From an uncultured Photobacterium sp. (GTDB taxonomy: Bacteria; Pseudomonadota; Gammaproteobacteria; Enterobacterales; Vibrionaceae), in assembly GCF_947039875.1 (NCBI RefSeq), contig NZ_CAMRAN010000029.1:1-52102 (forward strand): DNA of 52,102 nt, in the 5' to 3' direction. Below are positions 36,386 through 44,620 of this stretch, piece by piece (the stretch's first letter is position 1; each line of letters starts with the position of its first letter). The notes under the pieces were generated by a model. That model ran no database searches. It was not told where the DNA came from and was given only the letters and a program-made list of their open reading frames with translations. A program made the translations under genes and the position numbers.

Positions 36386-38392
36386 CTAATTTACCTCTGC
36401 AACTGTTTTTGATTTTTGTTCCCAGAAATAGCCTTCTTTTAGCTTTGATGATTGAGTCACACCATCAAATTTAATTTCATAGGCATGTGAAATACCGTAT
36501 TTGAAATCAGCACAATTAAAGTATTTTTCATCAATTTCAGTATCAGTCGATAAAATAATCACCTGATGGCTTGCTTCTGGAAAATAATTGCTTATTAGTT
36601 TATCTCTGTGTTTAGAATCAAGACGACCTAGAGGAGTATCAATAATTATTGGTAGCTGTTTACCTGAGGTCTTTCCTAATGCTTCTAAAATAGCAATGGC
36701 ATAGATTTGTTTTTCACCCGCAGATAATGCCTTGCGATTGATAGTTTGTTGTTTATCATCGATAAGTTCAACATCAAATGTTTTAGTGTTAATACGAGCT
36801 GAAAGCTTAAGATCTTCTTTACGAGCAAGATTCTTGTAGCTTTTAATAAATTCCGCTTCTAATTGTTTAACACGGATATCAGTAAGTTTTTCACTGAATT
36901 CAGCTAACATGAGATGTGCATTTTGAGCATTTAATAAAGAGGCTTCTGCATTATGGGCAACTTTATGTTTATCATGAAGCTTTTGTATTTTTCTTGCATT
37001 TTCAATTGCTTCTCGATATTTACGTTTTGCTGATTCTGCTGTTTCTTTAAGTTTTAATATAGCATTTGTGCGTTTATTATTTAGTGTTTTTATTATATCA
37101 AGCTGAGATTGCAATTGCTCTTGCTCTGGAGCTCTTGCAATATTAGATGAAAGATTCGCTATTTGTTCTTCAACTTGTGCTAATTGTTGCTTTACTACAT
37201 TAAAGGTAGAAGATGATTTTTTAGCTTGAATATTCGCTTGAGAATAAACTGTATTGTATTCACGATCAGAAATATCAAGTAATAAGTCTGTTGAATTTTG
37301 ATTGATATTTCGTTCATTTAAACAATCTTTTATCGTATCTAACGCTGTTTTTGCATCCGTTAATCGAAAACTTAATGCTTTGCTAAGTTCTGTCATAAAA
37401 GAGTCTAATTCAGTATTAAAAGACTGGGATTGTTTAGCAGATTTTTCATTATCTAGTTGCTCAAAGAGTTTTGATAATGTATTTGGAGATAACGATAAAG
37501 GAAGACTACCTTCTATCTCTGTACGTAATGTTTTTTCGAGATCTTTACGCTCATTTTCTAGTGTATTTTGCTTTTCTATTTCTTGTTCGCGACTTTGTGC
37601 CCAAGCACCACCACGTTGTGATAAAGCAGCTTCTGCTTTACCAATATCATCTGTAATAAGTTGGACTCGTGCTTTACATAATACAGCTTCATTCGCTTCA
37701 GCTTTTGCTTCTTGTGAAGCTTTTTGCTGTTCTGTTTCTAATTTTTCAATTTGTGTCTTGATGTTTGTAGGCATCGCTGACGCATCATGTCGTTTTAGAA
37801 ATATAGCAAGGTCATTACGTAGGCGTTCAACAACATCAATACCGAGTAGACGTCTAACAGCCGTTTGAAGAACTTCACCTGATTCATCTTCTGCAAGTTC
37901 GGCGATTTTTTCACCATCAAAGAAGAATAAGTCGGCAATACCTGATGGAATTAGTTCGTTCAAGAAGCTTTGGCATTGCTCGTAGTTTAATTCGATTTTT
38001 TTAGAGTCTTGCTCAAGAACGAGTTTATCTTTTTGACCTTTTGACCAACCGCGAATCACCTTGTACTCGCTTTCTAGACCGTTTTGGCTATGGCTAAAGA
38101 CTAATTCAATTGAACATTTACCTTCACTAAGGTCTGTGCCTTTATGGATAAGTGCATCAAGTTGGTCTTGGTATTCTGCAGAAGACATACCTCGGCCAAA
38201 AGCTGCTCGACCATATAAAGCAACACGTACAGCAGTAAGAATTGATGTTTTACCTGCGCCATTTAAACCACCAAATAAAATGATAGGAGCGGCGGTTTCG
38301 TGATAGTCTTTTTGTTTTCTTGGTGCTAGATCAATTTCATGTACTCCTCTGAATACACGGAAATTATTGACAATAAGATTTTTAATTATCAT
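36386..38392 (-). CDS. dndD: DndD, SMC/Rad50-like ATPase of DNA phosphorothioation
   Basis: 668 aa. Walker A is FGGLNGAGKTSI at residues 40-51. A long coiled coil fills about 190-500. The ABC signature LSAGEKQIYAIAIL and Walker B LPIIIDTPLGRLDS lie near residues 555 and 585. Known DndD proteins bind and hydrolyse ATP during phosphorothioation, likely opening or nicking the DNA for sulfur insertion. One base separates it from dndC and from dndE. Confidence 0.94.
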   Translation of the reverse strand: MIIKNLIVNNFRVFRGVHEIDLAPRKQKDYHETAAPIILFGGLNGAGKTSILTAVRVALYGRAAFGRGMSSAEYQDQLDALIHKGTDLSEGKCSIELVFSHSQNGLESEYKVIRGWSKGQKDKLVLEQDSKKIELNYEQCQSFLNELIPSGIADLFFFDGEKIAELAEDESGEVLQTAVRRLLGIDVVERLRNDLAIFLKRHDASAMPTNIKTQIEKLETEQQKASQEAKAEANEAVLCKARVQLITDDIGKAEAALSQRGGAWAQSREQEIEKQNTLENERKDLEKTLRTEIEGSLPLSLSPNTLSKLFEQLDNEKSAKQSQSFNTELDSFMTELSKALSFRLTDAKTALDTIKDCLNERNINQNSTDLLLDISDREYNTVYSQANIQAKKSSSTFNVVKQQLAQVEEQIANLSSNIARAPEQEQLQSQLDIIKTLNNKRTNAILKLKETAESAKRKYREAIENARKIQKLHDKHKVAHNAEASLLNAQNAHLMLAEFSEKLTDIRVKQLEAEFIKSYKNLARKEDLKLSARINTKTFDVELIDDKQQTINRKALSAGEKQIYAIAILEALGKTSGKQLPIIIDTPLGRLDSKHRDKLISNYFPEASHQVIILSTDTEIDEKYFNCADFKYGISHAYEIKFDGVTQSSKLKEGYFWEQKSKTVAEVN

Positions 38393-38393
38393 G

Positions 38394-40160
38394 TTATAGT
38401 TCCACCTTTGAAATGCGATCTAGCTGTGCAATTTCGTCTTCATATTTGTTTATTTGATTTTTATGTACGTCTAAGTCAGCTTTACTTTGTAATTGAGCAT
38501 GTTTTTCTTTGATGTCTTCGAGTGAGCCCCAATCTCTTTTAAGTAAGCTGCCTATCTTATCAAAGACACCAGTACGTCGACTTAAGCCTTCTAATGATAT
38601 TTCTAAGTCGAGTAGCTTTTGGATCATTTCTGGGGCAACATCGTAATCATTTCCTAGCTGTTGGAGTATTTGTGCTTCCACTTCACCAAAACTATTATTG
38701 TCATTCATCACCCAATCAAGATCTGTACCGTGAATGTCACGGTAAATACCTGGTAAAGAGTCAGCCCAATCTGGTTCATTCGGATCATTTAGCCATTCTT
38801 GGCGAATAGCATGCAATTCTGGCTTGGTGATTAATGTAACTTGGTAGCCTGACTCATTAAATGCTTTTTCTTGTATTAAAAGTTGTTTGACCCATTGCTT
38901 ACGGAATTTAAGCATATAAGGACCTGGAACATGTTCACGATCTGCCGTTAGTTCTTGACCATCTTTTACGCGCTGATAGCTTACTTTGCCAGTACGACGT
39001 TTAAAGTTACGATAAAGAGGTTTATTTTCAGGTACGTTGGTATCAGCTAACATATTCCGAAAATCAAGTAATGGACGCATCCATTCTTCACCATTTTGAA
39101 TCAAACTTTCCATAGCTCGGTCTTTGGTGACGACAGTACAAGTCCAACAGCCAAAGCGAGAGTTACCACACGAAGGAGTGCTATCATCAATAACCATTGG
39201 ACATTCTCCTTGGTCTGATGAATCTTTATAGAGGTTCCATAATGTGAGATTCTTACCACCCCATGGATTTTCCCATTCAAGGCCATAATCATTAGACCAT
39301 TTTTTACCAATACCCATTGGTGAAATAGTAACTTCTAGGCTACATGCTCGTAGTATTTTCCATACATCATCCATACTCCATGTATCTATAGGAGTGTAGA
39401 TAAACGCATTCGCGAGTGTGGTATGACGGGCTAGACGGGTATTTTCAATTTTATGTTTGGCAATAACCTGCGCACGTGAAGCACTTTCTTGGCTACGAGA
39501 ACCGAGTACAACAATCACTTCATCATGTTTGGCAACTTTATCTGTAATAAAGTCACTAACAGGATCTATTTTCATACGTTCAGTACACCAGCGGAAACTT
39601 TTTGTTGGCGCGGGATAACCTTTACCTAATAAACAAGACCAAAATGTTTCATTTGGTTTAGGTAAAACTTTATGAGTACTAATTGGTAATCCATCACGAC
39701 GAGCATTGTTGCCAATAGATTCTAATGATTTATTTACATGATCAACAACAAGTGGTGTTTCAACCAAGGTGTCTGATGCAACGATATAAACATGTTTAGT
39801 ACGTTTGTCTTCGTTTAATGCTTGTAAGGCAAGATATACGAGCGTAACAACAGCTGATGAGTCTTTACCACCACTATAACCAATAACCCAGGGGCGGTTA
39901 TCTGCACAATAAACGGTTTGAATATCATCAATAAAATGCTTAAGTGTAAAGCCTTCAGTATTTTTTTGTTCGCGTAATAATTCACGACATAGAGTTGTGC
40001 TACTAACATTACGCAGTTCTTCATCTAATGAAGCATAATGTTCTAATTTTTCAGGTAAAGAATCGTGGTTACTATAGCGTTTGAAGCCTGCAAAAAACTC
40101 ATTTTCGATATAGTCAATCTGTTCTTCGTCCAGAGCATCGGCTGTAAAAAACTTAGCCAT
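38394..40160 (-). CDS. dndC: DndC, PAPS-reductase-like sulfurtransferase component
   Basis: 588 aa. The PP-loop VIGYSGGKDSSAV lies at residues 92-104. The cysteine cluster CGNSRFGCWTCTV (about 330-342) would hold the 4Fe-4S cluster that DndC is known to have. DndC has ATP pyrophosphatase activity and passes sulfur toward DNA after a cysteine desulfurase (DndA or IscS) supplies it. The gene overlaps dndB by 8 bases. Confidence 0.94.
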   Translation of the reverse strand: MAKFFTADALDEEQIDYIENEFFAGFKRYSNHDSLPEKLEHYASLDEELRNVSSTTLCRELLREQKNTEGFTLKHFIDDIQTVYCADNRPWVIGYSGGKDSSAVVTLVYLALQALNEDKRTKHVYIVASDTLVETPLVVDHVNKSLESIGNNARRDGLPISTHKVLPKPNETFWSCLLGKGYPAPTKSFRWCTERMKIDPVSDFITDKVAKHDEVIVVLGSRSQESASRAQVIAKHKIENTRLARHTTLANAFIYTPIDTWSMDDVWKILRACSLEVTISPMGIGKKWSNDYGLEWENPWGGKNLTLWNLYKDSSDQGECPMVIDDSTPSCGNSRFGCWTCTVVTKDRAMESLIQNGEEWMRPLLDFRNMLADTNVPENKPLYRNFKRRTGKVSYQRVKDGQELTADREHVPGPYMLKFRKQWVKQLLIQEKAFNESGYQVTLITKPELHAIRQEWLNDPNEPDWADSLPGIYRDIHGTDLDWVMNDNNSFGEVEAQILQQLGNDYDVAPEMIQKLLDLEISLEGLSRRTGVFDKIGSLLKRDWGSLEDIKEKHAQLQSKADLDVHKNQINKYEDEIAQLDRISKVEL

Positions 40161-41262
40161 GGGTTGCCTCTCTACTTGTAATGTATTGATTTTCTAACGC
40201 TCTTTCATCGGGTGTTAATGGTAGGGCGAGAGCATGTTTTAGTGCATTTGTTGTTAATATAATGTTGGTCGAAGCCTTACTTAACTTGCCATGTAGCATA
40301 CTTCTATTTGCCCATAGTGGATTTGATTTTTTCCAATCAACATTTTTAAGTTTTTTGATAGTTTCATGCCAGTCGTTTGGCTGTGCTGTAATAAGAGCAC
40401 AACCTAATGTGCCAAGTGCATGTAAACCAACACCATGAGCATTGATATATTCTTGTCTAAATGCTGATGGTGACAATTCTTTTTTTAGTATCATTTGCCA
40501 TTCAGGAGTCGATTCAAAAACAGCCTGCCAATAATTACTTGCTAATTTTTTTTCATCTTCTGTAAAGCCGTCTTTGGTTCCTTTACCTAAAAGAGCTTTA
40601 TTAGCTTGTTTGATGCTACTGAGAGTAAATAATTTGCCACTTTTAGAGCTAATACTAGATTTTTCCATTTCAGTAAAACCTTTAAAAGGTTCAATAGTAT
40701 CGGCCAAATAACGAGCTAATTCAGAGCTAATATCTCGATGGTCATAAAGTGTACCAAGTGAAGGACTTGGTTTTACCGCGTATTTATTTAGATCTGCAAA
40801 CATTTGTTGACTACGTTTTAAGCCTTCATCAACAAAAAATAAGACAGGAATATTATCATGAGCCAAGTCTGGGTTTTCTTTTAATGCTGCTTCAATTGCT
40901 GCTCGTCGATGCTGCCCGTCATTGATTAATATCTGAGCATCCATCGGTATTTTAAGTGTGCCGAGATTTGGAGTGTTTATTTCACTGTTCTCAATAAATG
41001 ATACGCTTGATGCAACAGAAACAGTTAATGCTGAAAAAACATAATCATTTGGATTTTCAACAAGATACTTCACCATTTCGGGAATTCGAGATTTATTTAA
41101 TGTTCGTTGAGCTCTTAGTTCTGGCGGAACTTCATCTTCATCGAAAACAAAAATTTTAGGAATTGTATTGAGTGGACAGGTGGCAATATAGAAGGGTTTG
41201 CCAGCTTGTAGTCCTCTTACTGCGGGAAAAGAAAAGCAGTAACCATCTTGTGTTTTATTCAT
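40153..41262 (-). CDS. dndB: DndB, DGQHR-type regulator of the dnd operon
   Basis: 369 aa with the family motif INDGQHRRAAIEAAL (about residues 112-126). DndB is a transcriptional repressor of the dnd genes in studied strains and limits how many sites are modified. GGATGA stands just before the ATG. It is the first gene of dndB-C-D-E, and the intergenic region in front of it carries a strong inverted repeat. It shares only the motif and broad length with the second DGQHR protein at 34776. Confidence 0.92.
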   Translation of the reverse strand: MNKTQDGYCFSFPAVRGLQAGKPFYIATCPLNTIPKIFVFDEDEVPPELRAQRTLNKSRIPEMVKYLVENPNDYVFSALTVSVASSVSFIENSEINTPNLGTLKIPMDAQILINDGQHRRAAIEAALKENPDLAHDNIPVLFFVDEGLKRSQQMFADLNKYAVKPSPSLGTLYDHRDISSELARYLADTIEPFKGFTEMEKSSISSKSGKLFTLSSIKQANKALLGKGTKDGFTEDEKKLASNYWQAVFESTPEWQMILKKELSPSAFRQEYINAHGVGLHALGTLGCALITAQPNDWHETIKKLKNVDWKKSNPLWANRSMLHGKLSKASTNIILTTNALKHALALPLTPDERALENQYITSREATHG

Positions 41263-41665
41263 AGCTCATCCGAACGTTAAGTTTTACGTCACTTAACTAT
41301 AGCTAACGTTATTCGATAACGTTAGTTTCAATGATTAACGTATTATCATTGACGTTGTGACGTGTATTTTAATTTAGATGAATATGAATTGCACGTTTCA
41401 TTTGGGTATACAGTAATAAATTAGTCTTATTGGCTTAAAAAGTATTCAATTTCTGTGATTGTTATTGAAAAAACATACCTTTTTATCATTTGATAACGCA
41501 TTTCGAAATTGTGACGAAGTAAAGGGTTATTAATAAATTAAATGGAAAATAATTTTAATAATCAATATAATGCATACTATCTCCTAAAAATGAATATTAG
41601 GGAGCATATGATGAGAATATATTTTTGTTCCTGATAATTTTATTAATTTAGAGTCTGAGGTTTGA
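41263..41665. promoter_or_regulatory. Divergent control region between dndB and the second PT operon
   Basis: About 400 bp between the two operons. The first 90 bp before dndB hold many AACGTTA/TAACGTT-type half-sites (41272-41360). The rest is AT-rich with no ORF. Promoters for both operons must be here; I see a possible TTGAAA -35 box for dndB at 41326-41331 on the minus strand but cannot fix the -10. Shared control is inference. Confidence 0.6.
41303..41325. promoter_or_regulatory. Perfect inverted repeat, candidate DndB operator
   Basis: CTAACGTTAT-TCG-ATAACGTTAG: two 10-bp arms around a 3-bp spacer, 41 bp before the dndB ATG. A looser pair ACGTTA-N11-TAACGT overlaps its right arm and extends to about 41341. 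Not followed by a T-run, so it is not a terminator. DndB proteins are known to bind palindromic sites before dnd genes, which makes this the natural target. Confidence 0.65.
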
Positions 41666-42439
41666 ATGACTACGTTTAATAGTATCAAAACTGAAGTTGA
41701 AAAAGTTGGTTTTTGTGTCAAATATTGGTCTGATATTGAAACAAATAATAATATAGATATTTTGACTTCATTTGGATTAGAAATGTTATTAGATGAAATT
41801 CAGGCATTAGATTTAGATATATTACCTAAAATTGTTAAGTCCTCAAAAGGATATTCTGTTGCTAGTTTTGATAAAAGTTTAATAGAGCAACCACTTGTTT
41901 TTTTTAGGAAGCATTTGCCTCTAAATAGGAATAACCGATACTTTAAACAAGCAATAACAACTGCTCGTATTGCTGCTTTAATGATTAAAACTGATGGAGT
42001 AATTAGAGATTCTGAGTTAATAGCTCTGCGAAAATTACTTTATTCATTATCTTTCCTTTCTGAATCTGATAAATATGCTTTATTTATTCGCTCAGTGTAT
42101 TTTTTATATCAAAAGATGAACCAAGATGAACTTATTGGTGATTTTAATTATTTTAACGATAAAGTTAAAATACAAATTATTAGAATCGCTAAGAGTTTAG
42201 CTATAGCTGATGGGAGAATCGAAAATAATGAAAGAATTTTGCTTCGCAATCTTTATAGAAATTCAGGAATTCCGACAAATACTGTTGTTAGAGATTTAAA
42301 AAAATATGCTATAGATTCTGGTATCTTGATTGAAAATCGAGATAAGCAAGAATTAAAATTTCAGCATAAATATGACATTTTAGATGAAACGCTTGACTCA
42401 GTATTAGATGATTTAATAGAAGATTTTACGGGATTTTAA
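41666..42439 (+). CDS. TerB-like two-repeat protein, first gene of a second PT restriction operon
   Basis: 257 aa. The ATG has TGAGG about 7 bases upstream. Two TerB-like helical units are visible: ARIAALMIKTDGVIRDSEL (about residue 100) and RIAKSLAIADGRIENNERI (about 175), with an acidic metal-binding-like DG in each. No membrane segment. It precedes the helicase by one base, so they are one operon. In PT-linked Pbe-type operons of archaea and bacteria a four-gene set follows the dnd genes; this may be its first member, but I cannot prove the correspondence. Confidence 0.65.
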   Translation: MTTFNSIKTEVEKVGFCVKYWSDIETNNNIDILTSFGLEMLLDEIQALDLDILPKIVKSSKGYSVASFDKSLIEQPLVFFRKHLPLNRNNRYFKQAITTARIAALMIKTDGVIRDSELIALRKLLYSLSFLSESDKYALFIRSVYFLYQKMNQDELIGDFNYFNDKVKIQIIRIAKSLAIADGRIENNERILLRNLYRNSGIPTNTVVRDLKKYAIDSGILIENRDKQELKFQHKYDILDETLDSVLDDLIEDFTGF

Positions 42440-42440
42440 A

Positions 42441-44447
42441 ATGACATTGAATTCAGTTGATTTACCATTAAGTATCACAACAGGTTATCAAAATCCAAAT
42501 GCGGATTTCTTTTCTCCGGTATTAGCATGTTCATGCCAGTTTGATGTTGCCGTTGGATTTTTCACTTCAGGATGGTTAAAAGATGTGCTTGGAGGAATGC
42601 ATCAACTTGCTTTAAATGGTGGACGTTGTCGTTTTATTGTGTCTCCACAGCTTGATCCGTTGGATATGGAAGTAATATTAAAAGTACGTGAACCATTACT
42701 CAACGAAAACGGATTAAATTGTATAGAACAGTTGTTATTTGAACAGTTTACTCAGATTAATCCTGATAAACGAGAAGTACTCAGTAACCTTATTTCTGCT
42801 GGTATCTGCGAGTTCAAGATTGCTGTACCTAAAAGAAAGGGGGCTAACTTGTTCCATGCAAAAATAGGTATTGCAATTGATAAGAATGGTGACAGGCTTG
42901 CTTTCAATGGATCATTTAACTTTACAGCAAATGCAAAGGATAATTGGGAATATATTGATATCTATCGGCAAGATTCAGAAAGAGATCAACAGCGAATCAT
43001 TATAATACAAGACCGTTTTGATTGTTTGTGGAACGAGGAAGATGTTTTTTATGATGTTACTGTACCCACTAAGGCTCTAAAATTAAATATTGATAAATAT
43101 TCTTCTAACTACAAAGCAATATATCCCTTGGTGAAAATTAGGTCACCAATAACGCTTCGCCCTTATCAACAGCAAGCCATTGATGCTTGGGGAAAAAATA
43201 GAGGTAAGGGAATGTTTGTTATGGCAACAGGTTCAGGAAAAACTATCACGGCATTATCTGCAGTAGAACGTGTCATAACTAAGCTTAAAGATCAAAATAA
43301 GCCTATTACTATTGTTTTTGTACTCCCATTAAAGCATCTTCTTGACCAATGGCATGAAGAAGCCCAAATATTTGGGCTTGATGCTATTAAATGTTACGAG
43401 ACGAGCTCTGTTTGGAGAGAGCAATTATCTGAAAGTCTTTCACACCAAGCTTTACATGGGGAAGGTATCGTTACAGTAATGGTAACCAACGCGACACTTT
43501 CTTCGAAAAACTTTCAACGAGTTATCAATGGGATTAAGACCCCTTTAATGTTGGTCGCGGATGAGGTTCATAATCTCGGTTCGTCAACATATCTGAATAG
43601 TCTTCCTAAACATGCTGTTTTCCGATTAGGTTTAACTGCTACGCCTGAAAGATATAACGACCCTCTGGGCACAAAAGCTTTAGTCGAATATTTTGATAAG
43701 GTTGTTTTTGAATTCACTTTAGAAGATGCCATAAAAGCAGGTTTTCTCGTTAATTATAATTACTACCCGTTTATCTGTGAATTTAATTATGAAGAGTTTT
43801 ATGAGTATAAAACCATCATGTCTAAGCTAGAATCTGAGCAAACATCTCTGATTAAAACTGAATCTGAGCTTGAATTGATCACAAGTGGTGCAAGTAACAA
43901 ATTGGTAATTTTGAGGAGAGAACTTGAGAAGCTTGTTGCGAATAATCAACTTAAACATACTCTTGTTTACTGTGGCTCTTATCGTGATGATGAAGGTTCT
44001 CGTCAGATTGAAAAAGTTTTAAAAATGCTTGGAACTGAGTTGGGAGTTAAAGCCCGTAAGTTTACAGCTGACGAGAGTGTTATGGAGCGGCACGAAATTC
44101 TTGAACAATTTGCTGTGACTGATTTGGAAGTGATTGTTGCTATTAAATGTTTAGATGAGGGGGTTGATGTTCCAGCGACAAAGCAAGCGTTTATACTTAC
44201 ATCGACTTCAAATCCAAGAGAATTTATTCAACGAAGAGGTCGTGTTTTACGGCGTAGCGTAGGTAAAGAGGTAGCTAATATTTATGACTTTATTATGGTG
44301 CCACCCTCAGGTGAATTTAATTCTTACTTAGTCGCAAAAGAAGTGAGACGAGGAATTGAGTACAACTCATTAGCAATAAATGCACAAGATAATATAGCAA
44401 TCTTTGATGATCTTATTTTTACTCACGATGTGGAACTAGCAAAATGA
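42441..44447 (+). CDS. PLD-nuclease/DEAH helicase, PT-linked restriction enzyme
   Basis: 668 aa. The N-terminal phospholipase-D-like nuclease has HAKIGIAIDK and the later FNGSFNFT (about residues 138-160). A superfamily 2 helicase follows: Walker A MATGSGKTI at about 260, DEVHN (about 373), GLTATPER, then CLDEGVDVP and the arginine finger QRRGRVLR near 597. The combination is that of the DNA phosphorothioation system restriction enzyme family. It would translocate on and cut DNA lacking PT marks. Joined by an ATGA overlap to the 58-aa gene that follows. Confidence 0.85.
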   Translation: MTLNSVDLPLSITTGYQNPNADFFSPVLACSCQFDVAVGFFTSGWLKDVLGGMHQLALNGGRCRFIVSPQLDPLDMEVILKVREPLLNENGLNCIEQLLFEQFTQINPDKREVLSNLISAGICEFKIAVPKRKGANLFHAKIGIAIDKNGDRLAFNGSFNFTANAKDNWEYIDIYRQDSERDQQRIIIIQDRFDCLWNEEDVFYDVTVPTKALKLNIDKYSSNYKAIYPLVKIRSPITLRPYQQQAIDAWGKNRGKGMFVMATGSGKTITALSAVERVITKLKDQNKPITIVFVLPLKHLLDQWHEEAQIFGLDAIKCYETSSVWREQLSESLSHQALHGEGIVTVMVTNATLSSKNFQRVINGIKTPLMLVADEVHNLGSSTYLNSLPKHAVFRLGLTATPERYNDPLGTKALVEYFDKVVFEFTLEDAIKAGFLVNYNYYPFICEFNYEEFYEYKTIMSKLESEQTSLIKTESELELITSGASNKLVILRRELEKLVANNQLKHTLVYCGSYRDDEGSRQIEKVLKMLGTELGVKARKFTADESVMERHEILEQFAVTDLEVIVAIKCLDEGVDVPATKQAFILTSTSNPREFIQRRGRVLRRSVGKEVANIYDFIMVPPSGEFNSYLVAKEVRRGIEYNSLAINAQDNIAIFDDLIFTHDVELAK

Positions 44448-44620
44448 CCCAAAAAGAAATTATAGAGGTATTAACTAAAGAAGAGCAAGATGTACTTCAA
44501 GCAGTATTAAATTTAGAACAAACTAAGTTAAATATAGTTGATTTAAAAGCTAATAGCTCGGAAGAAAAAACACTAGTTCAAGATATCTACTTCATTATTG
44601 AGGGGAAGATAACACAATGA
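44444..44620 (+). CDS. Overlooked 58-aa gene inside the second PT operon
   Basis: The ATG at 44444 overlaps the helicase stop (ATGA), and the stop TGA at 44618 overlaps the next ATG in the same way. The product begins MTQKEIIEVLTKEEQDVLQA and is an acidic, helical 58-residue protein with no known family. Double 4-base overlaps are strong evidence of translational coupling, and the 177-base frame fills the gap exactly. Its place argues for a small subunit or regulator of the helicase and ATPase. Confidence 0.75.
   Translation: MTQKEIIEVLTKEEQDVLQAVLNLEQTKLNIVDLKANSSEEKTLVQDIYFIIEGKITQ

Noticed and set aside
37302..37868. 188-codon plus-strand ORF inside dndD
   Set aside because: Antisense shadow of the coiled-coil region of dndD: Ser/Phe-rich, no start signal, and dndD itself is complete.
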